From Diadophis punctatus similis (lineage: Eukaryota; Chordata; Lepidosauria; Squamata; Dipsadidae): a DNA stretch of 64,000 nucleotides. Position numbers and translations under genes: made by a program. Positions 12,005-22,767 of this stretch are shown here, piece after piece. The DNA lies in assembly GCA_023053685.1 (NCBI GenBank), contig JALIGW010000002.1, positions 171,632,430 to 171,696,429 on the forward strand. Direction: 5' to 3'. Each line of letters opens with the position of its first letter. Positions within the stretch are counted from its first letter, which is position 1. Under the pieces are notes generated by a model, which had not been told where the DNA came from, searched no databases, and worked only from the letters and a program-made list of their open reading frames with translations.

Positions 12005-12740
12005 CTGACCTGGAGCCAGTCTGTTTCACCATCTTCTGTTCATACTGTGGCTTTTTGACCTGTATTTTTGCATTAGGACAATGAAATATTCTGGTATTCC
12101 CATTTTTTCAAGCACATTCCACCACTTGATATATTTAATATAATCAAAGGCCTTTCTATAATCAATGAAGCAGACATGGACTTTTTAGTATTCATTGATT
12201 TTCTCAGTTATCCAGTATCATCAACAATAATGTCTGGTATTCTTCAACTTTTTCTAAAGCCAACATGAAATTCTAGCATCACTTTTCCCCTGAAGGTCTG
12301 TAATCAGTGTTGGACAATCCTAAGTATTATTCTGTTAGCAAGTGAAATGAAGGATGTTGTACAATAGTTTCCATGCTCTATTTTTTGGTATTCGAATGTA
12401 GATTGACCTCTTCCAATCAGCGGGCTACTGTGTTGTTTTCCAGATTTACTGTGTAGCTCGGTTAGAACTTTGACTGATTCTTCTTCTGTTGCTTACCATA
12501 TTTCAGTGGGTATTGCATCAGTTCCCATAGCCTTCTGATTTGATAATGACTAGAGTGGTGATCTAACTTATCCTCTAGTACTACAGGTTCTTGTAAGTAA
12601 AAAATATCTCATAAGATAACTAGGATGTTGACATCTCTACTGAAGGGTGTATCAGTAGATTCCTTCCTTTATTTGATCTTCTTTGAACTGGTTACTATTT
12701 GTCCAAGGTGACCTTTAGCATACCAGATTGAGGTTGGAAT
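12005..12740 (-). pseudogene. Bov-B/RTE LINE reverse-transcriptase relic
   Basis: Read on the minus strand, the sequence follows the RTE/Bov-B reverse transcriptase: a GFRK-like stretch (about 12250-12265), a worn match to the CFIDYAKAFD motif (about 12140-12175, seen as CLLH, stop, KGL), then GIPEYF and ACAGACTGGCTCCAG matching the phrase before the next RT block. Many stops and frameshifts mean there is no open frame, so the copy is old. It is out of register with any 3' tail here; other Bov-B ends lie at 34019 and 38508. Confidence 0.6.
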
Positions 12741-13354
12741 CTCCTCCTGAGTTCATGAGAATGTTGACTGCGCTTAAAGAACTGGTTTAAAGTATAAGAT
12801 GAGTTTTGTCTGAAAGGTGCTTTTTCAGACCTGGATGACTGAGAATCTCCATAGACAAGAGGTGTTTTGGTAACCATCCTTTGATAACATTTTCCTTCTG
12901 CAAACTATTGTTAATATTATTAATTTGATTGGGTTGAATTGGATTCATCCAAATTAGTTGAAATGGGATACAGAAACTCCCTTCTTGTTTCTGAGGTAAT
13001 GAGAGAAAACTGAAAGTAAAGCACAGGAATCTAAGCATTATGATCTCTGTAAACAACAATTAACATGCAAACAGAACTTACGAACCATCCTCCTTTTTCT
13101 ACCTAACGTTCAAAGTAATATTCCATTAGTACCTAACCTTGGTTCTTTTCCTTAATCCTATGGCAAATGCATGGGATCACACGTAATGGGATAAGTTGGG
13201 GAGAGTTATATATTCCCCTGGCAACTGATTTGTTCCAAGAATGTCTGTCTCTTTCCAATGCCAAAAAGAAGAAAAACAAACCCTTCAATGGCAGCAATGA
13301 AAAATCTTTTATTTCCACCTTTGCAAGGGAAGTAACACAAAACTCTCCTGTGAA
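12741..13354. other. No gene seen
   Basis: Unique sequence apart from a phrase at about 12828-12852 (CTGGATGACTGAGAATCTCC) that reappears inverted at 42068-42090, probably a piece of the same old repeat. Confidence 0.5.
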
Positions 13355-13506
13355 GTTTTGTGAAGTGATAATACCATTTTATACTACACTGGTGAGACCA
13401 CTGGTGTGTCCAATTCGGGACACAAGGTACAAAAATGATGTTGAGACCTCAGAAAGAATACAGAGAAGAGCAACAGGAATGATAAGAGATTTAGAAGCTA
13501 CACAAT

Positions 13507-13507
<1 letters not shown>

Positions 13508-13557
<50 letters not shown>

Positions 13558-13659
13558 TTCGTCCATCGTATTCGAAAAGGACCTTGACATCTATCAACTG
13601 TCTCGACTCTTGTCCTGCTATTTGGAGCAAGATGGAATCTGGGAAGAGAGAGTGAGGCC
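13508..13659. mobile_element. Short insert with (GAT)n flank and 8-bp TSD
   Basis: ACACAATA occurs at 13500-13507 and 13660-13667, on either side of a segment made of about 16 GAT units (13508-13557) and 100 bp of unclassified sequence. The CR1 host sequence is colinear outside the repeats. If the GAT array is the 3' tail, the element lies on the minus strand, as in RTE-type retroposons; this is inference. Confidence 0.6.
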
Positions 13660-13719
13660 ACACAATAGCCTCAACTGAAGGAACTAGGTATGCCTAGTCT
13701 AACAAAGAAGGATTAGGGG

Positions 13720-14060
13720 CAGTGGTGGGTTCCTACCGGTGCGGTCCAGTGCGCCGTTCCGGTAGAGACCTGCCGATTGCGCAATTTGCACGCGACGACT
13801 CCGGTGCCATCTTCGCGGTCCATCGTGCGGCGCCATCTTTTTTCCTGAATTTTTGGCCTTTTTTTGCTTCTTGCGCATGCATGGAAGCAAAATCTCATGA
13901 GGGGATGCGCGTGTGAGATTTCGGTGATTTTTTGCTTCCAAGCATGCGCGGAAGCAAAATTGCACGAGGGGACGCACACACGTAGTGAGCACGCGTGCAG
14001 GCGAAATGTGATGATGCACACGCAGCGCACTGGTAGCCAGGTAAGAGGAACCCACCCCTG
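13720..14060. mobile_element. hAT-type MITE with 8-bp TSD in CR1
   Basis: Ends are CAGTGGTGGGTTCC and, inverted, CAGGGGTGGGTTCC. A perfect duplication ATTAGGGG lies at 13712-13719 and 14061-14068. The interior has inverted blocks rich in GCATGCGC and GGAAGCAAAA. It shares its ends with 40539-40864. No transposase. Confidence 0.92.
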
Positions 14061-14372
14061 ATTAGGGGTGATATGATAGTAATCTTCCTAGACTTGAGGG
14101 GCTGTCATAGAGAAGAGGTGGTCGACTTATACTTCAAAGCACCTGCAGGCAGGACAAGAAGTAATGGGTGGAAGTTCATTGCAGAGAGATCCAACCTAGA
14201 ACTAAGAAATTTCCTGACAATGAGAACAATCAGTGGAATGGCTTACCACTGGAAGTTGTGGGTGGACAGCTATTTTTTTGGAATGATAGGTTCTACTGCC
14301 ATGGGCAGGGGATTGGACTAGAACAGCTTCAAGGTCCCTTCAAGCCCTATTATTCTATGTTCTGTATATAGA

Positions 14373-15330
14373 TTTTTTCCTGTGTAAAGACAGACCAAAA
14401 GGTTATTTCTGCCTGCACTGGCATAACCTATGTTATCTATTGTCTGGATTTCCAATCCATAATCAACTGGCCAGCTTCACTTTTTTTTTGTTTGGAAGAA
14501 AATTTACCTATACATGCTGTTTTTGTATAGTGGGAAGCAGACAGAGAAATTAAATTTCTGCAAATCAAATCAAAATTTCTGCAAAAAATTAATATTGTAT
14601 CCCTGCTTTTGTTCAACTTGTGGCCTTCTAGCTATTAATGGGCCATGGGTGTCTATAGAAGGGAAAAGCCAGCAACATCACGTCAGCAGATTACATAAAA
14701 TATATAATTGGAAAGGTGATGACCTACCTCATATTATCATGGCTTGTCCTGGAGGACTACATGCTGGACTAAAATTACCAGCATTGCTCAACTTTGGCTT
14801 TGTTGGCTAGAGGTTCAACAAAATCAGGTTGGCTACTCATTATGTATCTCAGTTTTAGAAAAATAATTTTGAGTTCTGGGCTCTAACGAGTCAACAAGCA
14901 GACAAGGCATTTGAAAATTTGAAAGTCCCTCATGGCTATTCTAAAAGAAAAACAGGTGGGAAAAAAGATAAAAAAATTAACTGTACTTTTTTGCATTTAT
15001 GCAGCCCTTCCTAGGGAATTATCTCCCCTGGTTTATTTCTCTTTTCTATTATTTCTCTTTTCTATTCAGTAAAACTGTTGGCCATTTGCTTTTGCTTTCA
15101 GCTAAGCTTATACTTTATTTTGTCTCCAAAGAAGATACAAAACAGGATGGATCCTAAAGCAAAGAGTTGTTCAAAGAAGATCGACGCATGCAACATATAA
15201 CACAAACAGCCTGCTAATTACTGAATTTCAGGTCAACGTTCAAACTCCAGTCTGTATTGTGCACAAGCAAAATGTCCTGTCTTGCTGATTATCAATGAAC
15301 TGAAGGCACAGTTGCTGTTATATTCCTTGC
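14373..15330. other. Unique non-coding DNA, no gene seen
   Basis: No recognised repeat. The 98-codon frame at 14514 has no domain and lies in AT-rich sequence. Confidence 0.5.
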
Positions 15331-15540
15331 AATAACTACAATATTCGATATTACAATATTATATTATTATTATTATAATTTATATTATAATATTGTAATA
15401 TTATAATATTATATTATATATAATATAATATATAATAATATATAAATAATATTATAATATAATATATTATTAATATTATATTATATTATAAATATAAATT
15501 TATAATATAAATATAATGATTTATATTATATTATTATAAA
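15331..15540. repeat. AT-only palindromic tract
   Basis: About 200 bp made nearly only of A and T in TAATATTATA-type units that are self-complementary at many registers. It adjoins the 5' end of a LINE fragment. Confidence 0.9.
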
Positions 15541-15990
15541 TACAATAAATACAATATTCGATCTGATCTAAATGTAGTTCATAAAATCATCTGCCACAAT
15601 GTCCTATCTGTCAATGAATACTTCAGCTTCAACCACAACAATACACGAGCACACAATAGATTCAAACTCAATGTAAACCACTCGAAACTTGACTGCAGAA
15701 AATGCGACTTCAGCAACAGAGTAATCAATGCCTGGAATGCACTACTTGACACTGTGGTTTCTTCCCCAAACCCCAAAAACTTTAACCTTAGACTGTCTAC
15801 AGTCGACCTCACCCCATTCCTAAGAGGTCTGTAAGGGGCGTGCAGAAGCGCACCATTGTGCCTACCGTCCCTGTCTTACTGTCCTATTGTCCAAATTTAC
15901 CTCTACCTACTTTGCTTTTGTTTATGTTTATACCATATCTGCTATCTTGTGCATGTTTTGACAAATAAAATAAATAAAATAAATTATCTT
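15541..15990 (+). pseudogene. CR1-like LINE C-terminus and 3' tail
   Basis: A plus-strand frame runs through NRFKLNVNHSKLDCRKCDF, then NRVINAWNALLDTVVSSPNP, NFNLRLSTVDLTPFLRGL and a stop, followed by a 3' UTR ending in AAAT-type repeats at about 15961-15985. The FxxRVxNxWNxLP pattern is the usual C-terminus of CR1/jockey-superclade LINEs. The fragment at 38975-39585 is the same family. 5' truncated; no RT domain remains. Confidence 0.72.
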
Positions 15991-16339
15991 TTTGATACAA
16001 ATCTAAGTCATCACGCTTTCTGCTCAATGTTGATGCAACTTGCCACCCACAACTTTTTGTATTGCCAAATATAACAGAAATTGAGATAGGAGACAACAAT
16101 ATTCCCTTTTGCAAGCACAACAGTTATTAAAGCAATTTTCTCTAGATGTGATAAAGTCAATAAAATCCAACACTTATTATATTTTATATTTTTACATGTA
16201 AAATATAAAAATTACAATGATTGAATTATAACTGAAATAAATTTTGCCTTAAATATTAGTATTTGGTTTGTCTTTTTAAAATGTGGAACTACATCGAGCT
16301 GTGTTTTAAAAGCATGGAGTAGAAGCACAGAATGATGCT
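15991..16339. other. No gene seen
   Basis: AT-rich unique sequence with an imperfect ATATTTTTACATGTAAAATAT palindrome near 16180-16205. Confidence 0.5.
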
Positions 16340-16387
16340 TTATTTCCTGCTTAAGCAGGGGGTGGAAGGTCTCTTCCAGCTCTATTC

Positions 16388-16440
<53 letters not shown>
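16340..16440 (+). mobile_element. CR1 3' tail running into (GATT)n
   Basis: 16345-16388 (TTTCCTGCTTAAGCAGGGGG...CTTCCAGCTCTATTCC) is the CR1 3' end. It passes directly into about 13 GATT units (16389-16440), the arrangement of a microsatellite seeded by a LINE tail. Confidence 0.75.
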
Positions 16441-16911
16441 TGGTCCGAATACCAATTTTAATATTGTCTGTTTTCAATGAATGGGGGGGGGGTGTACATT
16501 TATTTATTTATTGCATTTTGACAGCATCCAAGAACATACATGTGCATGACCCAAGCATAAACACTGGCAAAGAGATTCATTGCCGAATGTGATTATTACA
16601 GCATTGAGAGTTGTCATCATTGTTCTTCTAAACCAGTGGTTCCCAAAGGGGGCGGTACCGCCTCCCAGGGGGTGGTGGGAACCCTTAGGGGGGCGGTGAG
16701 AGGTAAGGGTGGCGACAGGGGGGCGGTGAGAGGGTCCAGGGGGGCGGTAGGTGGTTCGCCAGTCCTGTCCCCGTGCCGCCACCCATGTCCACCCAATCGC
16801 CCACTGCCGCTTTTCCCGCCACTCTTTTCCTGGCGGGGACTGGGCGGGCCGCGAGACAGGCATCTTACTGGACTTTTAACAGCTCCGTGTGTCTGTCGTC
16901 TGGTCTCTTTG

Positions 16912-17032
16912 CACTGGTCTCCAACCTTGGCAACTTTAAGACTTGTGGACTTCAACTCCCAGCAAAGCTGGCTGAGGAATTCTGGGAGTTGAAGTCCACA
17001 AGTCTTAAAGTTGCCAAGGTTAGAGACCCCTG
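16912..17032. mobile_element. Palindromic hAT-type MITE
   Basis: Near-perfect inverted arms of about 50 bp carrying CTTGTGGACTTCAACTCCCA, ends CACTGGTCTCC / GGAGACCCCTG-like. The same core phrase GGACTTCAACTCCCA marks the palindromic copies at 23496, 29271 and 32727. No clear target duplication here. Confidence 0.65.
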
Positions 17033-17034
17033 GA

Positions 17035-17120
17035 AAGCTTGCAAAATACAGAAACTCTTCTCGCGAGGGTGAGCAATTAACAACTCGCAGCGAGAAGAGT
17101 TTCTGTATTTTGCAAGCTTT
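17035..17120. repeat. 30-bp perfect inverted repeat
   Basis: Arms 17035-17064 and 17091-17120 (AAGCTTGCAAAATACAGAAA and the rest) are exact inverted copies around a 26-bp spacer. TCTCGCGAG lies at 17059-17067. Confidence 0.85.
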
Positions 17121-17169
17121 TTTCCCTAGAGACTAGCCGACAGAAACATGGAGCTGTTAAACCTGTAAG

Positions 17170-17402
17170 ACACGGGATTGGAGGGGGTGCGGGCAGGGGC
17201 TGGGTTGGGGGGGCGGGTTGGGGGGGCGGGAGGAGGAGGAGGAGGAGGAGGAGGGAGACCTTGTGGGGAAATCGCAGCTGCCTCTTTTCCGCTCCTTCGG
17301 CCAAGAGGCACCGCGGCCGGAAAGTCGGTCCAGAAAGAGGGCAGCGATGGCGGGGGAGATCGGGAACAGTTGCCCACCAGAGTTTCTGCCGCCTTCGCCT
17401 GC
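17170..17402 (+). other. CpG-rich, first-exon-like segment
   Basis: A GC- and CpG-rich stretch unlike the AT-rich surroundings. It has GGGGGGGCGGG boxes (17206-17230), an AGG array, then CACCGCGGCCGGAAAG and an ATG at 17347 in the strong context GCAGCGATGGCG, with an open frame for about 20 non-repetitive codons before it enters the CCTTT array. This looks like a gene's 5' end taken up by the transposon, but it could be GC-rich repeat by chance. No splice donor or known protein was recognised. Confidence 0.3.
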
Positions 17403-17930
17403 CTCCCTTTCCTTTCCTTTCCTTTCCTTTCCTTTCCTTTCCTTTCCTTTCCTTTCCTTTCCTTTCCTTTCCTTTCCTTTCCTTCCTTCCTTCCTTCCTC
17501 CCTTTCCTTCCCTTTTTCCTTCCTACTTCCCTTCCCTTCCCTTCCTTCCCTCTTTTTCCTTCTTCCGTTACTTCCCTTCCCTTTCCTTCCTTCCTTTTGT
17601 CTCTTTCCCTTCCTTCCCTCCTTCCCTTTCCTTCCCCCTCCTTTTCCTTCCTACTTTCCTTCCTTCCCTTTCCTTCCCCCCTTTTTCCTTCCTACTTCCC
17701 TTCCTTCCTCCTTCCCTTCCTTTTCCTCCCTCCCTCTCCTTTTCACCTTTAATTTCACTCCCTCTTTCCTTCCTACTTTCTTTCCTCCCTCCCTCCTTTC
17801 CTCCCTCCCTCCCATTCTTCCTTCCTTCTTCCATTTCCTTCCCTCTCATTCCTTCCTTTTCTTTCTCTTTCCTTTCCTTTCCTTTCTTTTCCTTCCTTTC
17901 TTCCCTCCCTCCCTCTATTTTTCTCTCCCA
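17403..17930 (+). repeat. (CCTTT)n and degenerate pyrimidine tract
   Basis: About 15 CCTTT units (17406-17480) grade into 450 bp of almost pure C/T (CCTTCC, CTTTTT variants). Long open frames of Phe, Leu, Ser and Pro in all three frames arise from the lack of purines and are not genes. Confidence 0.95.
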
Positions 17931-18802
17931 AACAACCCCAAGTTAAATCCTCCCCTTGGCCATTGTGCGTACATGTGTGTCTCATCTTCTAAAAATCATA
18001 ACTCCCCACCCCACCCCACCCCAAACACCCAGTACCACCCCCTTCTCCATCCCACTGATGATCCCAGGTGCCCAGCCTCCTGCGCCCCCCCCGCAACCTC
18101 TCCGCATGCCCGTCTCATGATGTGGCCTTCGGCCTCGCCTCCTCTTCCCACCTAACACACTGCTCTCACTCATCCCTGCGATGCCATGTTCCCCTGCCCC
18201 TGGATGGATAGCAATTTAGGCAGGCACGACACACCATCAGGTGAGGAGGGGGCTTTCTAGCTGTGCCTGCTGGGTACAGGAGTCCCCCCCTCCACCCGGC
18301 CTCTGTGCCAAGGAAGGCAATTCGGAGGGTGCCAGCGCTTCCCACAGGGGAGGGGGTGTATTTCCAGGAAGCCCCTTGAATGTGCCAGTGTGGGGGGAGG
18401 GGGAGAAGACCCTCCCCCATGTGCATCTGTCCCACCCACCCCCTCCATTGACCACTTCTGCAGTTTTCTTTCCTTTCCAGGCTCTGTTTGGTCATCCAGT
18501 TGAGCCAGCCTTGGCGAGGAACCAAAATGGCTTGTGTGTTTGTTTGTTTGTTTTTGCAACCAAATACAAACCATGTTTGGGGGAACCGGTTTCAAAACCT
18601 CCCAGTTTCCCAAACCTGGATGTTTTCAGCCACGCACACACGCACACACTCACACACACCCAGTGGCTCAATGTGGGATAGATTTCCCACCCACCTCCAG
18701 CCCCTCTTTTCAAACATGCCCCTCTTCCTCGCAGACAGAAGCACATTTTAAATTGCCATAGGCAGAACCCAGAGGAGGCAATGTAGTCCTGCGGTGTGTG
18801 CG

Positions 18803-18804
<2 letters not shown>
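17931..18804. other. GC-richer unique sequence inside the hAT unit
   Basis: About 870 bp rich in C and G runs (CCCCACCCCACCCC, GGGGGGAGGGGG) without a recognised family or domain. Frames of 70-146 codons occur on both strands because stop codons are rare; none shows a protein pattern. Confidence 0.45.
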
Positions 18805-18863
<59 letters not shown>

Positions 18864-18875
18864 GAGAGAGAGAGA
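18805..18875 (+). repeat. (AC)n then (AT)n/(AG)n microsatellite
   Basis: About 26 AC units (18805-18857), then ATATAT and an AG run. Confidence 0.95.
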
Positions 18876-19362
<487 letters not shown>

Positions 19363-19368
19363 TGAATG

Positions 19369-19435
19369 AATTATGACCACAATTGAGCATAACATTTTGG
19401 TTGCTAAGCAAGAGCGTTGTTAAGTGAGTTTTGTT
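19369..19435. mobile_element. Fragment of TA-type MITE
   Basis: TTATGACCACAATTGAGC...GTTGTTAAGTGAGTTTTG matches the start of the MITE at 26956-27355. It is broken by the LTR-like block that follows, with TTTTACAA resuming at about 19686. Confidence 0.65.
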
Positions 19436-19685
19436 GAATATGCAGAGACGCCAGCAACAGCAGGCATCTCTGTTGATTGGCTGACGCAGAGCCGGCTGCC
19501 GAGCGGGAAGGTCCGCCAGCTCCCATTGGCTGCCGCGTCTGACAGCTCCATATAAAAGAGCTGTCAGACGCGCGGCTAAGGCAATTCTTGTTCTTCTGTT
19601 TCCTGCTGTTCGCTGAGTTCGTTTGTTTAATAAATGGGTTATCCTGAAGCTTGGCCTCTGTCTGATATTTAATAAGTTTCACCAC
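19436..19685 (+). mobile_element. Solo-LTR-like promoter block
   Basis: About 250 bp starting TGTTGAATATGC and ending near TTTCACCACA, set inside a MITE. It has three ATTGG (reverse CCAAT) boxes, a TATAAAAG box at 19551-19558 and AATAAA at 19631, in the order expected for U3-R of an LTR. No internal retroelement sequence adjoins and no target duplication was resolved, so solo LTR is the best reading but not proven. Confidence 0.5.
19534..19572 (+). promoter_or_regulatory. TATA box in the loop of a 15-bp palindrome
   Basis: Arms 19534-19548 (CGCGTCTGACAGCTC) and 19558-19572 are exact inverted copies; the 9-nt loop is CATATAAAA. The TATA motif is therefore the loop of a perfect hairpin. Confidence 0.8.
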
Positions 19686-19829
19686 ATTTTACAAGTTGGC
19701 CATGCCCACCCGGTCACCTGACTACTAAGCCACGCCCACCTGAGGGGGTGGGGTGGGGGGCGGTGAGGATGAGTTTGTAGCACCAAGGGGGCGGTGGACT
19801 GAAAAAGTTTGGGAACCACTGTTCTAAAC

Positions 19830-19989
19830 TGTAGAATTTTAAAGATTTCTATAGCGGCAAGACTAGAAATACAACAGTTTGTTTGAAAGGATGAGTTTCC
19901 AGTCAGATAACTATGCAAGTGGAATTCAGCAGATGCATGCAAAGTAATTTACACCTTTTGCCTTCCTCTTATGGAGCATACAATGTAGC
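19830..19989. other. Short spacer
   Basis: No recognised feature. Confidence 0.4.
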
Positions 19990-20125
19990 CGAAATACAGA
20001 ACAGCAGAGTTGGAAGAGACCTTGGAGATCTTCTACTCCGACCCCCTTTCCAAGCAGGAGACCCTATACCATTTCAGAGAAATGCTGTCCAATCTCTTCT
20101 TGTTCTACCCTTCCAAGATTATTCA
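19990..20125 (-). mobile_element. CR1 3'-end fragment (antisense)
   Basis: AGAGTTGGAAGAGACCTTGG, CAAGCAGGAGACCCTATACC and GCTGTCCAATCTCTTCTT are the reverse complement of the CR1 3' end. It is truncated where the CR1 coding end should start. Confidence 0.75.
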
Positions 20126-20510
20126 GCTCCCCATTGGCAATGGTAACATGTCTGCTGAAATAACACTGTGCTTATCCTAAAATGTAGCTGTTATTAAATT
20201 CTCTGAAGAGTTAATTAAAGGGTTCAGTTAACATTTAGCTGGCTACCTTTTCACTGCTAACAAAACCCGGATCTTCTGTCTTGTATCTTCAGGACCTCTT
20301 TCCCCTCAGGATATCTGCAAGTTGTGTCATTTTCCCTACATAGCAATTCCTATGTTAATTCCCCTCTGGTGGCCTAAGAGTCACCTTAGAACCTGCATAT
20401 GTTCAAAGCTTACTTTCTACTTACAGTACTTTTCTACTTTCTCTCCTTTAATGTCTCCCTTTCTGTAAGTTTCTGTAAGTTTCTGCTTTGTGAACCTAAG
20501 ATGTTTCCTA

Positions 20511-20758
20511 ACTTTAGCAATAGCAATAGCACTTAGACATATACCGCTTCATAGTGCTTTTACAGCCCTCTCTAAGTGGTTTAAAGAGTCAGCATATTTT
20601 CCCCAACAATCGGGGTCCTCATTTTACCCACCTCGGAAGGATGGAAGACTGAGTGAACCTTGAGCTGGTGAGATTTGAACTGCCAAACTGCAGCTAGCAG
20701 TCAGCTGAAGTAGCCTGCAGTACTGCACTCTAACCACTGCACCACCTCGGCTCTTTTT
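20511..20758 (-). mobile_element. tRNA-derived SINE with L2-type tail (antisense)
   Basis: On the minus strand: GAGCCGAGGTGGTGCAGTGG (A-box region), a worn B box near 20680, then ACTCAGTCTTCCATCC, AAAATGAGGACCCCGATTG, CTTAGAGAGGGCTGTAAAAG and ATATGTCTAAGTGCTATTGC, ending in GCTATT repeats. The tail resembles L2 3' ends, the likely LINE partner. Relatives at 43927 and 46935. Confidence 0.8.
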
Positions 20759-22070
20759 GCATCTAAATCTAAAAATATCTGTTTTTAAATATGATTGAAA
20801 CACATTTTATGTTTAACGTTTGCCAATTTACTTATTATCCATGGATATAGATCTGCAGTAGGCAATTTTTTAGGTCTGGTAGGCCCCTTTATAAATTTGA
20901 CAAAGAGTTGTGTGTTTTGTCATAAAATGGCTGCTCTGGGAAGATTTTCCAAAATGGCTGCAATGACCAGGATAACCAGTTAGATAATACCTATTTTTTA
21001 AACAGCAAACAAGAAATATTATTTCCCAATATTTCTTTTAGATCTTTGTATTTTGTATCTCTACTTTGTATTTTCTTTATTATTTTTCTGGACAGGAGAA
21101 TTAAAGTTACAAAGGAACATTGAACTGCAGTTTCCCACCAGTTTTATTTTATATGATCCCCCCCCCCAAAAAATCTATGGGCGGCATACCAGTTTTTAAA
21201 ACTGAAAACATCTTGGTTTATATGACCCTACAAATGTTATGACTGTGCTTTGAAATTATATCTACTAGGCACTGAGGCCAAGAATAATGTGCTAGAATGT
21301 CTTCATTTGCCTGCAATATTTTATAAATGAACAGTGGGACTCTTTAGCTGTTTTTTTTTAACAGCAGGCAAGCTACTTCCTTTATGAAGCCCTTAGAGAG
21401 TTGACTTTCCTGAAGTTGTAGAGGGTGGTCTTCAGAAAATGAAGCTGAATTCTGATCTGTGCCAAAACTACCTTTATAATTTCATCCAAAAATCAAGGAA
21501 CAGGAAGGTCATCACTGACTGCAATGATTAATATAGTTAATCCTACATAGATGCATGTGAAGTTAACTGGCTTTTCCTTGGAAGTGCCTTCCAGGAATGC
21601 TTAAAAATGAAATACAGCCTTGTTACACAGTCCTTTACATTTCCTCTTAGAATAAAATCCCACTGAGTTTATGAGGTTTATTACTGGATAAATTGGTAGA
21701 CGATTGGAGGCTTTAAAAAAAATATGGATTGTTACATTATAATCCAAAGCATAAGCTGTCTGGGAAATTATGTCAAATAAAATCAAGCTGAATAGCATTT
21801 AAATTCTAATCTTGCTGTTTCCATTTTTCTTGAAAAATAGCATATTAATGATGACCATATTATGTAAAATTGATTTAAAATGTTCATTTCTTTAAACACA
21901 CACTATGTTCATGACATAGCTACATTCATCTGTAATGGATTTAGGAAAGAAAAATATTTTATTTATTAAATGTGAATTATATGTAACTGCAGTTCGTTAA
22001 AAGGAGATGGTTAAGGGTTTATAATTATATTTCAATTGTTGAAGATTTTGATTCCATTTTTCTAAACCTA
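20759..22070. other. Unique non-coding DNA, no gene seen
   Basis: No recognised transposon or exon. A C run lies at about 21160-21168. Confidence 0.55.
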
Positions 22071-22765
22071 CCCTATTTCCCCCAAAATAAGACATCACCT
22101 GATAATAAGCCCAGTTGGGCTTTTGAGTGCATGGCAATAAGGCCAAGCGCTTATTTCAGGGTTCAAAATGTGGTGGGTGTTCCAAGATACACCCACGTAA
22201 CACCCCTACTCCGCCAGTTGCATTGGTTGCCCATCGGTCTCCGGATACAATTCAAGGTGTTGATCATCATCTTTAAAGCCCTACATGGCTTAGGTCCAGG
22301 TTACCTCCGGGACCGCATCCTACCTCACACTTCCCTTTGACCGGTTAGGTCCCACAGAGCGGGTCTCCTCCGGATCCCGTCAGCCAAACAATGCCGGCTG
22401 GCGGGGCCTAGGGGGAGGGCCTTCTCTGTAGGGGCTCCTGCTCTCTGGAACCAACTACCCCCAGAGATCAGAGTTATCCCCACCTTGCTGGCCTTCCGAA
22501 AAGCCATTAAGACATGGCTCTTCCTGCAGGCGGGGTGACCTTGAGACTACTTTCCCCCATGTATACATGTTATTGTATGTTGTTTTTGATACTTTTTAAA
22601 ATTGTTTTTAATAATTTTAATGTTTAGTTGTTCTTTAAAATGTTGTATGCCTCCTGAGTCCTCAGGGAGTAGGGCGGCATAGAAGAACATCTAAATAAAT
22701 AAATAAATAAATTAAAAATAAATTAAAAAAATATAAGACAGGGTCTTATTTTCGGGGAAACACGG
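22071..22765. mobile_element. TA-flanked MITE carrying an L2 insertion
   Basis: Ends CCCTATTTCCCCCAAAATAA and, inverted, CCGTGTTTCCCCGAAAATAA, each flanked by TA (22069-22070, 22766-22767). The MITE itself is only about 150 bp; its middle is split by an L2 fragment at about 22172-22710. The TA flank suggests Tc1/mariner, inferred. Confidence 0.8.
22172..22710 (+). pseudogene. L2 LINE ORF2 C-terminus and 3' end
   Basis: The frame reads YTHVTPLLRQLHWLPIGLR, then KALHGLGPGYLRDR, and after a frameshift an ALWNQLPPEI and FRKAIKTWLF stretch, the standard L2 ORF2 C-terminus. A 3' UTR ends at CCTCAGGGAGTAGGGCGGC followed by AAAT repeats, as in other L2 tails. The RT domain is missing; frameshifts make it a pseudogene. 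Confidence 0.85.
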
Positions 22766-22767
22766 TA

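Larger units (their letters stand above)
13355..14372 (+). mobile_element. CR1 LINE 3' end, twice interrupted
   Basis: The plus strand encodes the CR1 ORF2 C-terminal region: TTLVRPLVCPI, then RIQRRATGMIRDLEA, and after the insertions GGAAGTTCATTGCAGAGAGATCC and the tail GACTAGAACAGCTTCAAGGTCC...TATTATTCTATGTTC, the usual CR1 3' end. Stops and frameshifts show it is dead. It is split first at 13508-13659 by a GAT-tailed insert and then at 13720-14060 by a hAT MITE; removing both restores a colinear CR1. Confidence 0.82.
16855..17180. repeat. Large imperfect hairpin inside the hAT unit
   Basis: 16855-16911 (TTTTAACAGCTCCGTG, GTCTGTCG, GGTCTCT) is inverted at about 17121-17180 (AGAGACTAGC, CGACAG, GAGCTGTTAAA). 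The loop contains two smaller palindromes, 16912-17032 and 17035-17120. Confidence 0.75.

Noticed and set aside
13167..13655. 162-codon frame with poly-Asp
   Set aside because: A CR1 C-terminal piece continued into a GAT microsatellite; no single gene.
16504..17377. Arg/Pro-rich frames on both strands
   Set aside because: They reflect low stop density in GC-rich hAT ends and are not supported by any protein pattern.
17178..18155. Long open frames (up to 325 codons) of Phe, Leu, Ser and Pro
   Set aside because: They arise because a C/T-only tract has no stop codons in any forward frame. No domain, and all three frames are open alike.
20261..20511. Possible exon near polypyrimidine and AG sites
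   Set aside because: No open frame with recognisable protein and no donor in phase.
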